From assembly GCF_020177055.1 (NCBI RefSeq), contig NZ_JAIQXT010000002.1, positions 434,001-498,000 of the forward strand: 64,000 nt of DNA, written 5' to 3'. Positions 8,653 to 17,236 of this stretch are shown in pieces (position 1 is the stretch's first letter; every line of letters starts with the position of its first letter). The position numbers were made by a program, and so were the translations under genes. Source of the stretch: Sphingomonas sp. R647 (GTDB lineage: Bacteria; Pseudomonadota; Alphaproteobacteria; Sphingomonadales; Sphingomonadaceae). The notes beneath the pieces are model-generated. The model saw only the letters and a program-made list of their open reading frames with translations. It did no database searches and was not told where the DNA came from.

Positions 8653-9918
8653 ATGGACGCTGACCGGACGCGGCGACGGCGCGCGCTGTGGGCGAGTTTC
8701 GTGGGTACGGGGATCGAGTTCTACGATTTCTACATCTACGCGACCGCCGCAGCATTGGTGTTCGGGCAGATCTTCTTTCCCAAAAGCGATGCCGGGGTTC
8801 AGCAGATGCTGAGCTTTGCCACGCTGGGCGTTGCGTTCTTTGCGCGTCCGCTGGGTGCCGCAGTGTTCGGCCATTATGGCGACCGGATTGGGCGCAAGGC
8901 GACATTGGTCGCGTCGCTGCTGACCATGGGCCTGTCGACCACGTTGGTGGCGTTTCTCCCGACCTATGAGATGGCGGGCATCGTCGCGCCGCTGGCGCTG
9001 TGTGTGCTGCGTTTCGGGCAGGGCTTTGGTCTGGGCGGCGAATGGGGCGGGGCGGCATTGCTCGCGGTCGAGAATGCGCCGCCGGGATGGCGCGCGCGGT
9101 TCGGCAGCGCGCCGCAGATGGGCGCGCCGGCGGGGTTCATCGCTGCCAATGGCCTGTTCCTGCTGCTGCTTAGCTGGATGAGCCCGGCTGAGTTCGCCGA
9201 TTGGGGCTGGCGCATCCCGTTCGCGCTGTCGGCGGCTTTGGTGCTGGTCGGGCTGTGGGTGCGGCTGAAGCTGGGCGAGACGCCCGAGTTCAAGGCGTCG
9301 CTGGCCGAAGCGCCGCCGGCCAAGGTACCGCTGGGCGAGGTCGTCTCGCGGCACGGAGCGGTGCTGGTGGGCGGGACGCTGGGCGCCGTATGCTGTTTCG
9401 CGACCTATTATATCGCGACCGCGTTCCTGCTTGGCTGGGGGACCAAGACGCTGGGCTATCCGATGCAGGATTTCCTGGGGGTTCAGCTGGTCGCGATCCT
9501 GTTCATGGCTGGGGGCATCTACCTTGCCGCATGGGCTGCTGATGGGCGCTGGGACCCGCGGCGGGTGCTCGCCGGGGGATGCGTGATGGTTGCACTGGCG
9601 GGGTTCGTGATTGCGCCGCTGATGGCCGCCGGGCTGGGCGGGGTGTTCGCGTTTCTGGCGTTGCTGCTGTTCGCGATGGGGTTCGTCTACGGGCCGCTGA
9701 GCGCCTGGCTGACCGACCTGTTTCCGGCGCGGGTGCGCTATACCGGTGTGTCGATGGCGTTCAACGTCGCGGGGGTGATCGGCGGCGGGCTGACCCCGGT
9801 GATCGCGCAGAAGCTGGCGATGGACGCGGGGCTGGCGCCGGTCGGCTGGTATCTGAGCGGAGCGGCGGTGCTGAGTCTGATCGCTTTGCTGGCGCTGAAA
9901 GGACGCGACGCAGCGTAA
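8653..9918 (+). CDS. MFS transporter, metabolite:H+ symporter (MHS) type
   Basis: Inner-membrane proton symporter with twelve predicted helices, 421 residues. The first helix carries the family signature VGTGIEFYDFYIYATAAAL, the loop 2-3 motif reads HYGDRIGRKATL, and helices 4-5 read RFGQGFGLGGEWGGAALL, all typical of the ProP/ShiA/KgtP branch. Substrates in this branch include osmolytes, dicarboxylates and shikimate; the sequence does not say which applies. The loop 8-9 motif has diverged (AAWAADGRWDPRRVL). No neighbouring catabolic genes give a hint. Confidence 0.85.
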   Translation: MDADRTRRRRALWASFVGTGIEFYDFYIYATAAALVFGQIFFPKSDAGVQQMLSFATLGVAFFARPLGAAVFGHYGDRIGRKATLVASLLTMGLSTTLVAFLPTYEMAGIVAPLALCVLRFGQGFGLGGEWGGAALLAVENAPPGWRARFGSAPQMGAPAGFIAANGLFLLLLSWMSPAEFADWGWRIPFALSAALVLVGLWVRLKLGETPEFKASLAEAPPAKVPLGEVVSRHGAVLVGGTLGAVCCFATYYIATAFLLGWGTKTLGYPMQDFLGVQLVAILFMAGGIYLAAWAADGRWDPRRVLAGGCVMVALAGFVIAPLMAAGLGGVFAFLALLLFAMGFVYGPLSAWLTDLFPARVRYTGVSMAFNVAGVIGGGLTPVIAQKLAMDAGLAPVGWYLSGAAVLSLIALLALKGRDAA

Positions 9919-9999
9919 TCGCACTGATCCACGTTAGTCGGTGGACCCTTGCCCGATGCTGCCCGTTGAGCGGGGAAGACATCACAAGGGGCTTCCCAC

Positions 10000-12102
10000 A
10001 TGGCAGACGAAACACAGTTCGACACCGACTTTGGCAATGGTGGCGAAACGCATCAGCGCGTGCCCGAACAGGGCGATCATGCGGGCGCAGATCACCTGAC
10101 CACCAATCAGGGCATTCGCGTGTCCGACAATCAGAACCAGCTGAAGGCGGGCGTGCGCGGGCCGGTGCTGCTCGAAGACTTCGTGCTGCGTGAGAAGATC
10201 TTTCACTTCGACCATGAGCGGATCCCTGAGCGGATCGTGCATGCGCGCGGTTCTGCGGCGCATGGCTATTTCGAAAGCTATGAGGACCTGTCCGACCTGA
10301 CCAAGGCCGGGCTGTTCAGCGCGAAGGGCAAGAAGACGCCGGTGTTCACGCGCTTTTCGACAGTGGCGGGCGGCGCAGGGTCGGTCGATACGCCGCGCGA
10401 CGTGCGCGGGTTCGCGGTCAAATTCTACACCGAAGAGGGCAATTGGGATCTGGTCGGCAACAACATCCCGGTGTTCTTCATCCAAGACGCGATCAAATTC
10501 CCGGACCTCGTTCATTCGGTGAAGATGGAGGCGGATCGCGGCTATCCGCAGGCGGCGTCGGCGCACGATACCTTCTGGGACTTCATCAGCCTGATGCCCG
10601 AATCGATGCACATGATCATGTGGGCGATGAGCGACCGCACGATCCCGCGCTCGCTGCGCACGATGCAGGGCTTCGGCGTCCACACATTCCGCATGGTCAA
10701 TGCCGCCGGCAAGTCGACGTTCGTGAAATTCCACTGGAAGCCCAAGCAGGGCGTGCAGTCGACCTGTTGGGACGAGGCGGTGAAGATCGCCGGGGCCGAT
10801 CCCGATTTCCATCGCCGCGACCTGTTCGAGGCGATCGACATGGGCAATTTCCCTGAATGGGAGCTGGGCATTCAGGCGTTCGACGAAGAGTTCGCCGACA
10901 GCCTGCCCTATGACGTGCTCGACCCGACCAAGATCATCCCCGAGGAAGTACTGGCGGTGCGCCCGATCGGGCGGATGGTGCTGGATCGCTATCCCGACAA
11001 TTTCTTCGCCGAGACCGAGCAGGTCGCGTTCTGCCCGGGGAATATCGTGCCGGGGTTGGACTTCACCAACGATCCGCTGCTGCAGGGGCGGTTATTCTCG
11101 TATCTCGACACGCAGAAGAGCCGCTTGGGGACCGCGAATTTCCACCAGCTGCCGATCAATGCGCCGAAATGCCCGGTGATGAATTTCCAGCGCGATGGGC
11201 GGATGCAGATGAACGTGCCCAAGGGGCGCGCGAATTACGAGCCGAATAGCCTGGACATGGCGGGCGAAGTGACCGGGCCACGCGAATGCCCGGTGACGGG
11301 GTTCGAGACGCATCCGGGCCGCGATGCCGAGCAGGAGCAGGGCGACAAGCTGCGGCTGCGGCCGGAAAGCTTTGCCGATCACTATAGTCAGGCGCGGATG
11401 TTCTATCGCTCGCTGGCCGAGGCGGAGCAGGCGCATGTTGCGTTCGCGCTGGTGTTCGAGCTGTCCAAGGTCGGGCTCGAGCATATCCGGGTCCGGACGG
11501 TGGCCAATCTGGTGAATGTCGATCCGGATCTGGCCAAGCGCGTGGCGGGCGGGATCGGGATGCCGGTGCCCAAGGCGTCGAAGGCCGCAGCTGAGGTGCA
11601 GGATTTCGACCTGTCACCGGCGTTGCGGATCATCGACGGGCCGCTGGAGCCGCAGGACATTGTCGGCCGGTCGATCGCGATTTTGGTCGCGGACGGATCG
11701 GACGCGGCTGCGGTCGCCAAGATGACCAAGGCGATCGAGGGCGCGGGTGCGCGCGCGGTGATCGTCGCGCCGAAGGTCGGCGGTGCCAAGATGTCGGATG
11801 GGTCGTTGCTGAAGGCGGATGCGCAGCTGGCGGGCTATCCGTCGGTGATGGCGGATGCGGTGGTGATCGCGCTGTCGAAGGAAGGCACCGCGATGCTGCT
11901 TAAGGAAGGCGCAGCGGTGCAGTTCGTGATGGACGCGTTCGCACATTTGAAGGCGATTGCGGCGAGTGACGAGGCTCAGCCGCTGCTCGACAAGGCGGGC
12001 GTGGAGCCTGACGAGGGTGTGATGGGCCTAGATGACGGGTTCATCGCAGCGGCGGCGAAGCGGTATTGGGACCGTGAGCCGGGCGTGCGGATGCTACCCT
12101 GA
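10000..12102 (+). CDS. katE: Large-subunit monofunctional catalase (HPII type)
   Basis: Haem catalase that dismutates hydrogen peroxide. The 700 residues identify the large-subunit clade. Visible are the active-site His81 in [18 protein letters not shown], Asn154 in [18 protein letters not shown], and the proximal haem ligand Tyr368 in [14 protein letters not shown]. The C-terminal part (about residues 560-700, beginning [16 protein letters not shown]) is the flavodoxin/DJ-1-like domain that marks HPII enzymes. The gene is monocistronic, with an 81-bp leader and a stem-loop after the stop. In relatives katE is usually under general-stress control; no clear promoter for that is visible to me here. 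Confidence 0.96.
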   Translation: MADETQFDTDFGNGGETHQRVPEQGDHAGADHLTTNQGIRVSDNQNQLKAGVRGPVLLEDFVLREKIFHFDHERIPERIVHARGSAAHGYFESYEDLSDLTKAGLFSAKGKKTPVFTRFSTVAGGAGSVDTPRDVRGFAVKFYTEEGNWDLVGNNIPVFFIQDAIKFPDLVHSVKMEADRGYPQAASAHDTFWDFISLMPESMHMIMWAMSDRTIPRSLRTMQGFGVHTFRMVNAAGKSTFVKFHWKPKQGVQSTCWDEAVKIAGADPDFHRRDLFEAIDMGNFPEWELGIQAFDEEFADSLPYDVLDPTKIIPEEVLAVRPIGRMVLDRYPDNFFAETEQVAFCPGNIVPGLDFTNDPLLQGRLFSYLDTQKSRLGTANFHQLPINAPKCPVMNFQRDGRMQMNVPKGRANYEPNSLDMAGEVTGPRECPVTGFETHPGRDAEQEQGDKLRLRPESFADHYSQARMFYRSLAEAEQAHVAFALVFELSKVGLEHIRVRTVANLVNVDPDLAKRVAGGIGMPVPKASKAAAEVQDFDLSPALRIIDGPLEPQDIVGRSIAILVADGSDAAAVAKMTKAIEGAGARAVIVAPKVGGAKMSDGSLLKADAQLAGYPSVMADAVVIALSKEGTAMLLKEGAAVQFVMDAFAHLKAIAASDEAQPLLDKAGVEPDEGVMGLDDGFIAAAAKRYWDREPGVRMLP

Positions 12103-12110
12103 TGCTTAAG

Positions 12111-12137
12111 CGGCGGCTTCCAGTTGGGGAGCCGCCG
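12111..12137. terminator. Stem-loop between katE and the ParE-type toxin gene
   Basis: An 8-bp perfect GC-rich stem (CGGCGGCT pairing with AGCCGCCG) with an 11-nt loop lies 9 bp after the katE stop and 5 bp before the end of the convergent toxin gene. There is no U-tract, so intrinsic termination would be weak. The position suits a shared, bidirectional terminator. Confidence 0.45.
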
Positions 12138-12142
12138 TCGCC

Positions 12143-12421
12143 TTATGGGTAGCGTTGGCGCGCGTGAAGGACACGTAAGATTCGAACACGACGATCATCT
12201 ACCTGATAAATCAAAAGATAATTTGGGTGGAGAATGGCCTCGCGCGTCTCGGGAGCGCGGCCTGGGCGGTAGGCGAGTGGAAGCGCCGCCACGCGCTCCG
12301 CACCATCCACAATCAGTTGTTCCAGCCGATGAGCAGCGTCGCGGTTTCGAACGGCGACGAACATAAACAGGTCGCGCAAATCGCGCCGGGCATCCGCCGA
12401 CCAAACGAGTTTATGCGCCAC
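12143..12421 (-). CDS. ParE/RelE-family toxin
   Basis: A 92-residue protein with the ParE/RelE layout: a first strand (AHKLVWSADARRDLRDLF), a helical pair with NRDAAHRLEQLI, the AYRPGRAPETREAIL turn, and a closing strand NYLLIYQVDDRRVRILRVLHARQRYP. The terminal RVLHARQ matches the active-site region of this family. Gyrase or ribosome could be the target. The GTG start at 12421 overlaps the stop of the antitoxin by 11 bp, so the pair is translationally coupled. In contrast with the stump at 4.6 kb, this toxin is complete. Confidence 0.88.
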   Translation of the reverse strand: MAHKLVWSADARRDLRDLFMFVAVRNRDAAHRLEQLIVDGAERVAALPLAYRPGRAPETREAILHPNYLLIYQVDDRRVRILRVLHARQRYP

Positions 12422-12587
12422 CGTGCTTTTCGATGATCTCGCGAATCTCAGCCTTCATCTGTTCGTGCGAGATATCCGGCTCGGTCGAATTGAGCGCCGC
12501 CTCTACCTGGGCGCGAAACCAAGCGTCGTACGCCAGCGCGTCCTCCTCGGTGTCGAATTCCGAGATGATTGGGTCGAGCTTTCCCAT
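12411..12587 (-). CDS. Short antitoxin of the RHH stability-determinant type
   Basis: A 58-residue protein (MGKLDPIISEFDTEEDALAY, then DAWFRAQVEAALNST, ending IREIIEKHGGA) encoded directly upstream of and overlapping the ParE-type toxin. Small acidic proteins with an EFxTEExAxxYDxWFRxxVE pattern are common partners of ParE toxins in proteobacteria and are often called stability-determinant antitoxins. The ATG at 12587 begins the conserved part. It should neutralise the toxin and probably represses the operon. Identification rests on the motif and on gene order. Confidence 0.82.
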   Translation of the reverse strand: MGKLDPIISEFDTEEDALAYDAWFRAQVEAALNSTEPDISHEQMKAEIREIIEKHGGA

Positions 12588-12604
12588 GCCTTAATTATGC
12601 GCGC

Positions 12605-13144
12605 TCAGGCTCTGGCGCGCAAGATCGTCAGCATCGCCTTGCCATGAACCCGCTCCGTATCGGTGACGAAGCCGTCCACCTCGACCTTTTCGCCTTTCGC
12701 GGTTTCGATGCTGACCCAGGTTGCGGGGCTGGTCCAGCCGAGGCGGGCGAGCTTGTCGAGCGCGACTGCGCCTGCGCCGGTGCCGTAGGGCGGGTCCATC
12801 ATGATCAGGTCGAGCGGCTTGGCTGCGGGGCCGAGCGACAGGACCGATCCGGCGCGGATGTCGGGGCGGATGCCGAGCTTGTCGGCATTGGCGCGCAAGG
12901 CGTCGAGTGCGGCGCGATCCTGTTCGACAAACAGGCACGACGCGGCGCCGCGCGATAGCGCCTCAAGCCCCAGCGCGCCCGAACCCGCGAACAGGTCGGC
13001 GACGGCCAGCCCCTCGAAGCTGCCGACGCGGCTGGTGAGCATCGAGAACAATGCCTCACGCGTGCGGTCGGCGGTGGGGCGGGTGGCTTCGCCCCTGGGC
13101 GCGACCAGCGGACGGCCGCGGAAGGTGCCGGCGATGATCCTCAT
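12605..13144 (-). CDS. rsmD: 16S rRNA (guanine-N2)-methyltransferase RsmD
   Basis: Transfers a methyl group from SAM to G966 (E. coli numbering) of 16S rRNA during 30S assembly. The 179-residue protein starts MRIIAGTFRGRPLVAP, has the TRPTADRTREALFS segment, SAM motif I DLFAGSGALGLEALSRGA (50-67) and the catalytic DPPY motif (117-120). Its ATG overlaps the rluB stop by 4 bp, so rluB-rsmD forms a two-gene rRNA-modification operon, a frequent alphaproteobacterial arrangement. Confidence 0.96.
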   Translation of the reverse strand: MRIIAGTFRGRPLVAPRGEATRPTADRTREALFSMLTSRVGSFEGLAVADLFAGSGALGLEALSRGAASCLFVEQDRAALDALRANADKLGIRPDIRAGSVLSLGPAAKPLDLIMMDPPYGTGAGAVALDKLARLGWTSPATWVSIETAKGEKVEVDGFVTDTERVHGKAMLTILRARA

Positions 13145-14475
13145 TTGCGGGGGCCTCGTTTGGCTGGGCCGCCCTTGCCAGCGGGCGGACGTGGTCCCGC
13201 AGGGGTGCCGGGGCGGCGATCATTGGGGCGGAAGGCGCGCTTGGGCCGGTCGAGCAGCGGGCCGGCGTCGTCGTCATGCTGGGCATGACGCGCGGGTGCT
13301 GGCTTGTTGAACGGCTTGCCCTTCTGTTGAAGGGGGCGGCCGGGCGAGTCTTGCCGCGGGGGGCGAGGGGATTTCGCAGCTGCGTCAGGCGTGGCGCCCC
13401 GCTTCGCGCGGTGCCGGTCGCCTTGCCCTTCGCCGAACGCGGCAGGGTTGGCTTGCCTTTCCGCCGCGGCCTGATGCCGGCGGCGTTGGGCGACGCCGAA
13501 TTTCTCGGGGCCTTTCTTTTCGGCCTTGGGCCGTTGGGGCCGCGCGGGTTTGTAGGCTTCGGGCTCGCTGATTTGCGCGCCGACCTTGCGGCGTTCGGCG
13601 CGGTTGGCGGGGAGCGCGGTGGCGGGTGCGCTGGGCACCTCCTCGGGGTCTGCGTCGACTGCCTTGGACTTGCCCGACAGTTGCAGGTTCGACGCGGCCT
13701 TGCCGCCGCCGGGGCCGGTCAGCGCCTTGCGAAACACGATCAGGTCGTGCTGGCGAATCTCGTCCACCGCCGCGACGGGCATGTCGCCAAGTTCGAACGG
13801 ACCGTAGCGGGTGCGGATCAGGCGGCTGACCTTGAGACCGAGATGTTCGAGGACGCGGCGGACCTCGCGGTTCTTGCCCTCGGTCAGGGTCAGTTCGATC
13901 CACACATTCGCGCCGGTGCGGCGTTCGAGGTTGGCGTTGATCGAGCCGTAGCGGATGCCCTCAATCTCCACGCCGAGCATCAGTTCTTCGAGCTGCTCCT
14001 GGCTGACCTGACCGTAAGCGCGGGCGCGGTAGCTGCGCTCGACCCCGGTGGCGGGGAGTTCGAGCTGGCGCTTGAGCTCGCCATCGGTGGTCATCAGCAA
14101 CAGCCCCTCGGTCGCGAGATCGAGGCGGCCGACCGGCATCAGGCGCGGAAGGCCCTTGGGCAGGCGACTGTAGATGGTTGGGCGACCAGCCGGATCGCGT
14201 TCGGTGGTCAGCAGACCGGCGGGCTTGTGGAAGCGGAACAGACGGGCGGGCGCCGCAGCCGCGACCGGCTCGCCATCGACGGTGACGCCGTGGAGCGAGG
14301 TCAGGACCGTCGCGGGGGTCGTCAGGACCTGACCGTTGATCGCCACGCGACCCTCGGCGATCATGCGTTCGATTTCTCGCCGCGACGCGATTCCGGCACG
14401 GGCAAGCAGCTTGGCGATACGCTCGCCGGACCTGGTACCTTGCGGTTCAGATTCATTGGTGGATGAAGGGGACAT
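13141..14475 (-). CDS. rluB: 23S rRNA pseudouridine synthase of the RluB/RsuA family
   Basis: Converts a uridine of 23S rRNA (U2605 in E. coli) to pseudouridine. The 444-residue protein has an N-terminal S4 RNA-binding domain (ERIAKLLARAGIASRREIER) and the catalytic signature PVGRLDLATEGLLLMTTDG with the nucleophile Asp119. After about residue 265 comes a long basic, low-complexity tail rich in Arg, Lys, Pro, Ala and Gly, typical of alphaproteobacterial members and probably disordered. The ATG at 14475 precedes the S4 domain closely; a longer open frame upstream runs through the divergent regulator gene and is not credible. Confidence 0.93.
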   Translation of the reverse strand: MSPSSTNESEPQGTRSGERIAKLLARAGIASRREIERMIAEGRVAINGQVLTTPATVLTSLHGVTVDGEPVAAAAPARLFRFHKPAGLLTTERDPAGRPTIYSRLPKGLPRLMPVGRLDLATEGLLLMTTDGELKRQLELPATGVERSYRARAYGQVSQEQLEELMLGVEIEGIRYGSINANLERRTGANVWIELTLTEGKNREVRRVLEHLGLKVSRLIRTRYGPFELGDMPVAAVDEIRQHDLIVFRKALTGPGGGKAASNLQLSGKSKAVDADPEEVPSAPATALPANRAERRKVGAQISEPEAYKPARPQRPKAEKKGPEKFGVAQRRRHQAAAERQANPAAFGEGQGDRHRAKRGATPDAAAKSPRPPRQDSPGRPLQQKGKPFNKPAPARHAQHDDDAGPLLDRPKRAFRPNDRRPGTPAGPRPPAGKGGPAKRGPRK

Positions 14476-14578
14476 TGGCGCGCGATACAGCGGGTTTCGG
14501 TTTCGCGCAAAAATCTTGTGCGCGGGCGAACCCGGAGTGGGCCTAACGCGTTGTTGGACCGTAACGTTCGGGTGGGTC

Positions 14579-15013
14579 ATGGTGTTCGGGAAGAAGAAGC
14601 GGCGGATCGTTCGGGTGCTGATCGTGGAGGACGAGCCATTGGTGGCGTTCGACACCGAACATTTCCTGTCGGAAGAAGGGTTTACAGTCGTCGCCACGAC
14701 CGATTCGGTGGGCGAGGCGATCGGGCATATCATCGCGGTTGAGAAGCCCGACATCGTGCTGGTGGACCTGGGGCTGCGCGATGGCAGTGGCAAAGATGTT
14801 GCCCATGCCGCCTGTGCCGAAAATATTCCCGTGCTGATCGTCACCGGGCGCAATCCCGACGAGTTCGAGGCGATCGGGCTTGGCTGCCTGATGAAACCCT
14901 ACAAGCAGCGCGATCTGGTGGCCGCGATCGACATTTGCGAAGCGCTGACCGACGGGCGCACGCCCAAGCGCATTCCATCCGCCCTGCGCCTGTTCCAGCC
15001 CGTCGCGCAATAA
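14579..15013 (+). CDS. Single-domain response regulator
   Basis: A 144-residue receiver domain with a short basic N-terminus (MVFGKKKRRIVR) and no output domain. The acidic pocket is in VLIVEDEP, the phospho-acceptor Asp is in DIVLVDLGLRDGSG, and the conserved Lys is in GCLMKPY. Such proteins serve as phosphate sinks or shuttles, or act through protein-protein contacts. No histidine kinase is adjacent. The gene is divergent from rluB across 103 bp and 66 bp upstream of ampG; partner and input are unknown. Confidence 0.85.
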   Translation: MVFGKKKRRIVRVLIVEDEPLVAFDTEHFLSEEGFTVVATTDSVGEAIGHIIAVEKPDIVLVDLGLRDGSGKDVAHAACAENIPVLIVTGRNPDEFEAIGLGCLMKPYKQRDLVAAIDICEALTDGRTPKRIPSALRLFQPVAQ

Positions 15014-15079
15014 TCCTTCGCCGGGCTTTGCAGCGTCGAATTTGTCGCTAGGGTCCGCGGCGAAAGCGTGGGGGATTGC

Positions 15080-16723
15080 ATGAGTGACGCGGTGACGCCG
15101 GCCAGTGGATCGTTGATCGACGGGATCCGGCCCTATTTCGAAAAGGCGCCGCTCGCCGCGCTTGCGCTCGGCATTTCGTCCGGCTTCCCCTTTGCAATGA
15201 TCGGCGCGACGCTGACGACGCGGCTGGCGCAGGACGGGATCACCAAGTCGGCCGTCACCGCATTCGCGCTCACGTTCCTCGCCTACAACCTCAAATGGGC
15301 GTGGGCGCCGGTGGTGGACAAGTTCCGGATTCCCGTGCTGGGCGCGATCGGCGCGCGGCGCAGCTGGCTGATCGTCACGGGGGCGCTGGTTGCGGCGGCG
15401 GTGATCTTCCTCGGCAGCCTCGACCCCACCGCATCGCTTGGCTGGGTCGCGGCGGCGGCGATCATGGTGGGACTGGCGGGCGCGACGTTCGACATCGTGA
15501 TCGACGCCTATCGCATCGAGTTGCTCGAGCCGCGCCAGCTGGGCGTCGGATCGGGCATGTCGCAATATGGCTGGCGGATCGGATCGGCGGCGGCGGGGGG
15601 ACTTGCACTCTATGTCGCCGAGGGCGCGGGCTGGGGCGTTGCCTATGCCGCGTGCGCGATCTTTGCGCTTCCGGCGGTGCTCGCCGGGCTGATCGTCGGC
15701 GAGCCCGAGCGCAAGGTGTTCCGCGAATGGCCCGAGCGGATGGGGCAAAAGCCGTATTTCGCCTTCATCCTCGCGTTCGTGCCGCTGTATCTGGGCGCGC
15801 GGTGGATGGATCAGGCGCTGGGGGTCAACATCCTCTCCAACATGGTGCTGGTCGGGTATCTGTTCCCGCTGTTCGACCTGACCGCGCGACGCGCGCGCGA
15901 CGCGGGCAGGCCGAGCGCGCTGGCCTGGGCCGGGCTGGTGCCGGTCGCGGGTGTCGCGGCGGGGCTGTGGTTTGGCTGGAGCGACCCGGTGGCGATCGGG
16001 CTGTGCGGGCTGGGCGCGGCGGTGCTGCTATGGATCGCGAGCCTGACGCCGATCGCGATGACCACGATCGAAAGCGGCAAGATCGGGCCGTTGATGGAGT
16101 TCTTCCGCCGCGACGGCGGGCTTGTCGTGCTGCTGTTCGTGCTGGTGCACAAGCTGGGCGATACGCTGGCGAACCTGACCCTGCGGCTGTTGTTCAACGA
16201 CCTTGGCTACACCAATAGCGAGATCGCGTTTTACGACGTGTTCGTCGGGTTCATCGCGCTGCTGGCCGGCATTTTCGTCGGCGGGGTGCTGTACGTGAAG
16301 CTGGGCATGAAGCGGTCGGTGTTGTTGAGCCTGTTCCTGATGATGATTTCCAACGCCGCGTTTGCGTGGCTGGCGGCGAGCGGCAAGAGCAACATCGGCA
16401 TGGCGCTGGCGATGGGGTTCGAGAATTTCGCGAGCGGTGTCGGCGGGGTGTGCGTGGTCGCGTACCTGTCGGCGCTGTGCAACCTCAGCTTCACCGCGAC
16501 GCAGTTCGCGCTGCTTTCCGCGGCGGCGAGCATCCTTGGCCGGTTCCTGTCGGGGACCAGCGCGGGGCGGCTGATCGAGGGCATGGGTTATGTGAACTAT
16601 TATCTGCTCACGACCCTGCTCGCGCTGCCGGGCGTCGTCATCTTCTGGTGGATGATGCGCGCCGGATTGGTCGATCGCTCGATCGGGACCGCGGCGACCG
16701 AGACGGCGGAGCGCGCGACCTAA
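15080..16723 (+). CDS. ampG: AmpG-family muropeptide permease (MFS)
   Basis: Inner-membrane transporter expected to import GlcNAc-anhydroMurNAc peptides for cell-wall recycling, and so to influence beta-lactamase induction where ampR/ampC exist. The 547-residue protein has 12-14 predicted helices. It shows the N-terminal ALALGISSGFPFAMIGATLT, the FLAYNLKWAWAPVVDKF loop motif, and GATFDIVIDAYRIELLE, which are AmpG hallmarks. ATG 15080 is chosen over a GTG 12 bp upstream. Its 3' end overlaps the convergent gene at 16720 by 4 bp. Confidence 0.88.
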   Translation: MSDAVTPASGSLIDGIRPYFEKAPLAALALGISSGFPFAMIGATLTTRLAQDGITKSAVTAFALTFLAYNLKWAWAPVVDKFRIPVLGAIGARRSWLIVTGALVAAAVIFLGSLDPTASLGWVAAAAIMVGLAGATFDIVIDAYRIELLEPRQLGVGSGMSQYGWRIGSAAAGGLALYVAEGAGWGVAYAACAIFALPAVLAGLIVGEPERKVFREWPERMGQKPYFAFILAFVPLYLGARWMDQALGVNILSNMVLVGYLFPLFDLTARRARDAGRPSALAWAGLVPVAGVAAGLWFGWSDPVAIGLCGLGAAVLLWIASLTPIAMTTIESGKIGPLMEFFRRDGGLVVLLFVLVHKLGDTLANLTLRLLFNDLGYTNSEIAFYDVFVGFIALLAGIFVGGVLYVKLGMKRSVLLSLFLMMISNAAFAWLAASGKSNIGMALAMGFENFASGVGGVCVVAYLSALCNLSFTATQFALLSAAASILGRFLSGTSAGRLIEGMGYVNYYLLTTLLALPGVVIFWWMMRAGLVDRSIGTAATETAERAT

Positions 16724-17169
16724 ACCTCCACCGGCATTCCGGAATCGGCGAAGGCGTTGGCGAGCGCGTGGGCGGTGGCCAGCATGCCGTCGACGCGGCG
16801 GATGCCTAGCAAATCGCCGAGCAGGAGGCGGGCGCGTTCGCTGTCGCGTTCGACGTTGGCGACGACCTCGATCAGCGCGCCTTCCGACGCGGTCATGCGC
16901 GCGCAGCACCATGGCGCGATCTGGATCGGGCCTGAGCTGGCCGCCGACATCTCTGCCATCAGCGTGCGCAGCAGCAGCAGTGGGCGGCGGAACTCCTTGC
17001 CGAATGCGGTGATGAAGGCGTGGGCGGTGGCCGCGTCATTGAGACCGTGTGCGCCGAGCTGACGGATGCCGAACAGCAACAGGCGCGCGGCGGGGTCTTC
17101 GGGCTGGACGCGCGGCAGGGCGTTGCCGAGGCTTTCGGCGGTGAGGGGGCGGGCGGGTGTGTGGCGCAA
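16720..17169 (-). CDS. Conserved hypothetical protein (resembles DUF6628)
   Basis: A 149-residue, mostly alpha-helical soluble protein with several features seen in sphingomonad proteins of unknown function: RLLLFGIRQLGAHGLNDA, FRRPLLLLRTLMAEMS, and IQIAPWCCARMTASE with adjacent cysteines. The start is a TTG at 17169, supported by AAGGAG 8-9 bp upstream; no ATG or GTG lies nearby in frame. The 3' end overlaps ampG convergently by 4 bp, so antisense effects are possible. The DUF assignment is from memory and uncertain. Confidence 0.65.
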   Translation of the reverse strand: MRHTPARPLTAESLGNALPRVQPEDPAARLLLFGIRQLGAHGLNDAATAHAFITAFGKEFRRPLLLLRTLMAEMSAASSGPIQIAPWCCARMTASEGALIEVVANVERDSERARLLLGDLLGIRRVDGMLATAHALANAFADSGMPVEV

Positions 17170-17236
17170 CGGGGCGACTCCTTGCTCTGGAGTGCCAGTC
17201 TGCCATTCTTCTATTGATAGTCAATCGCAATAAGCA

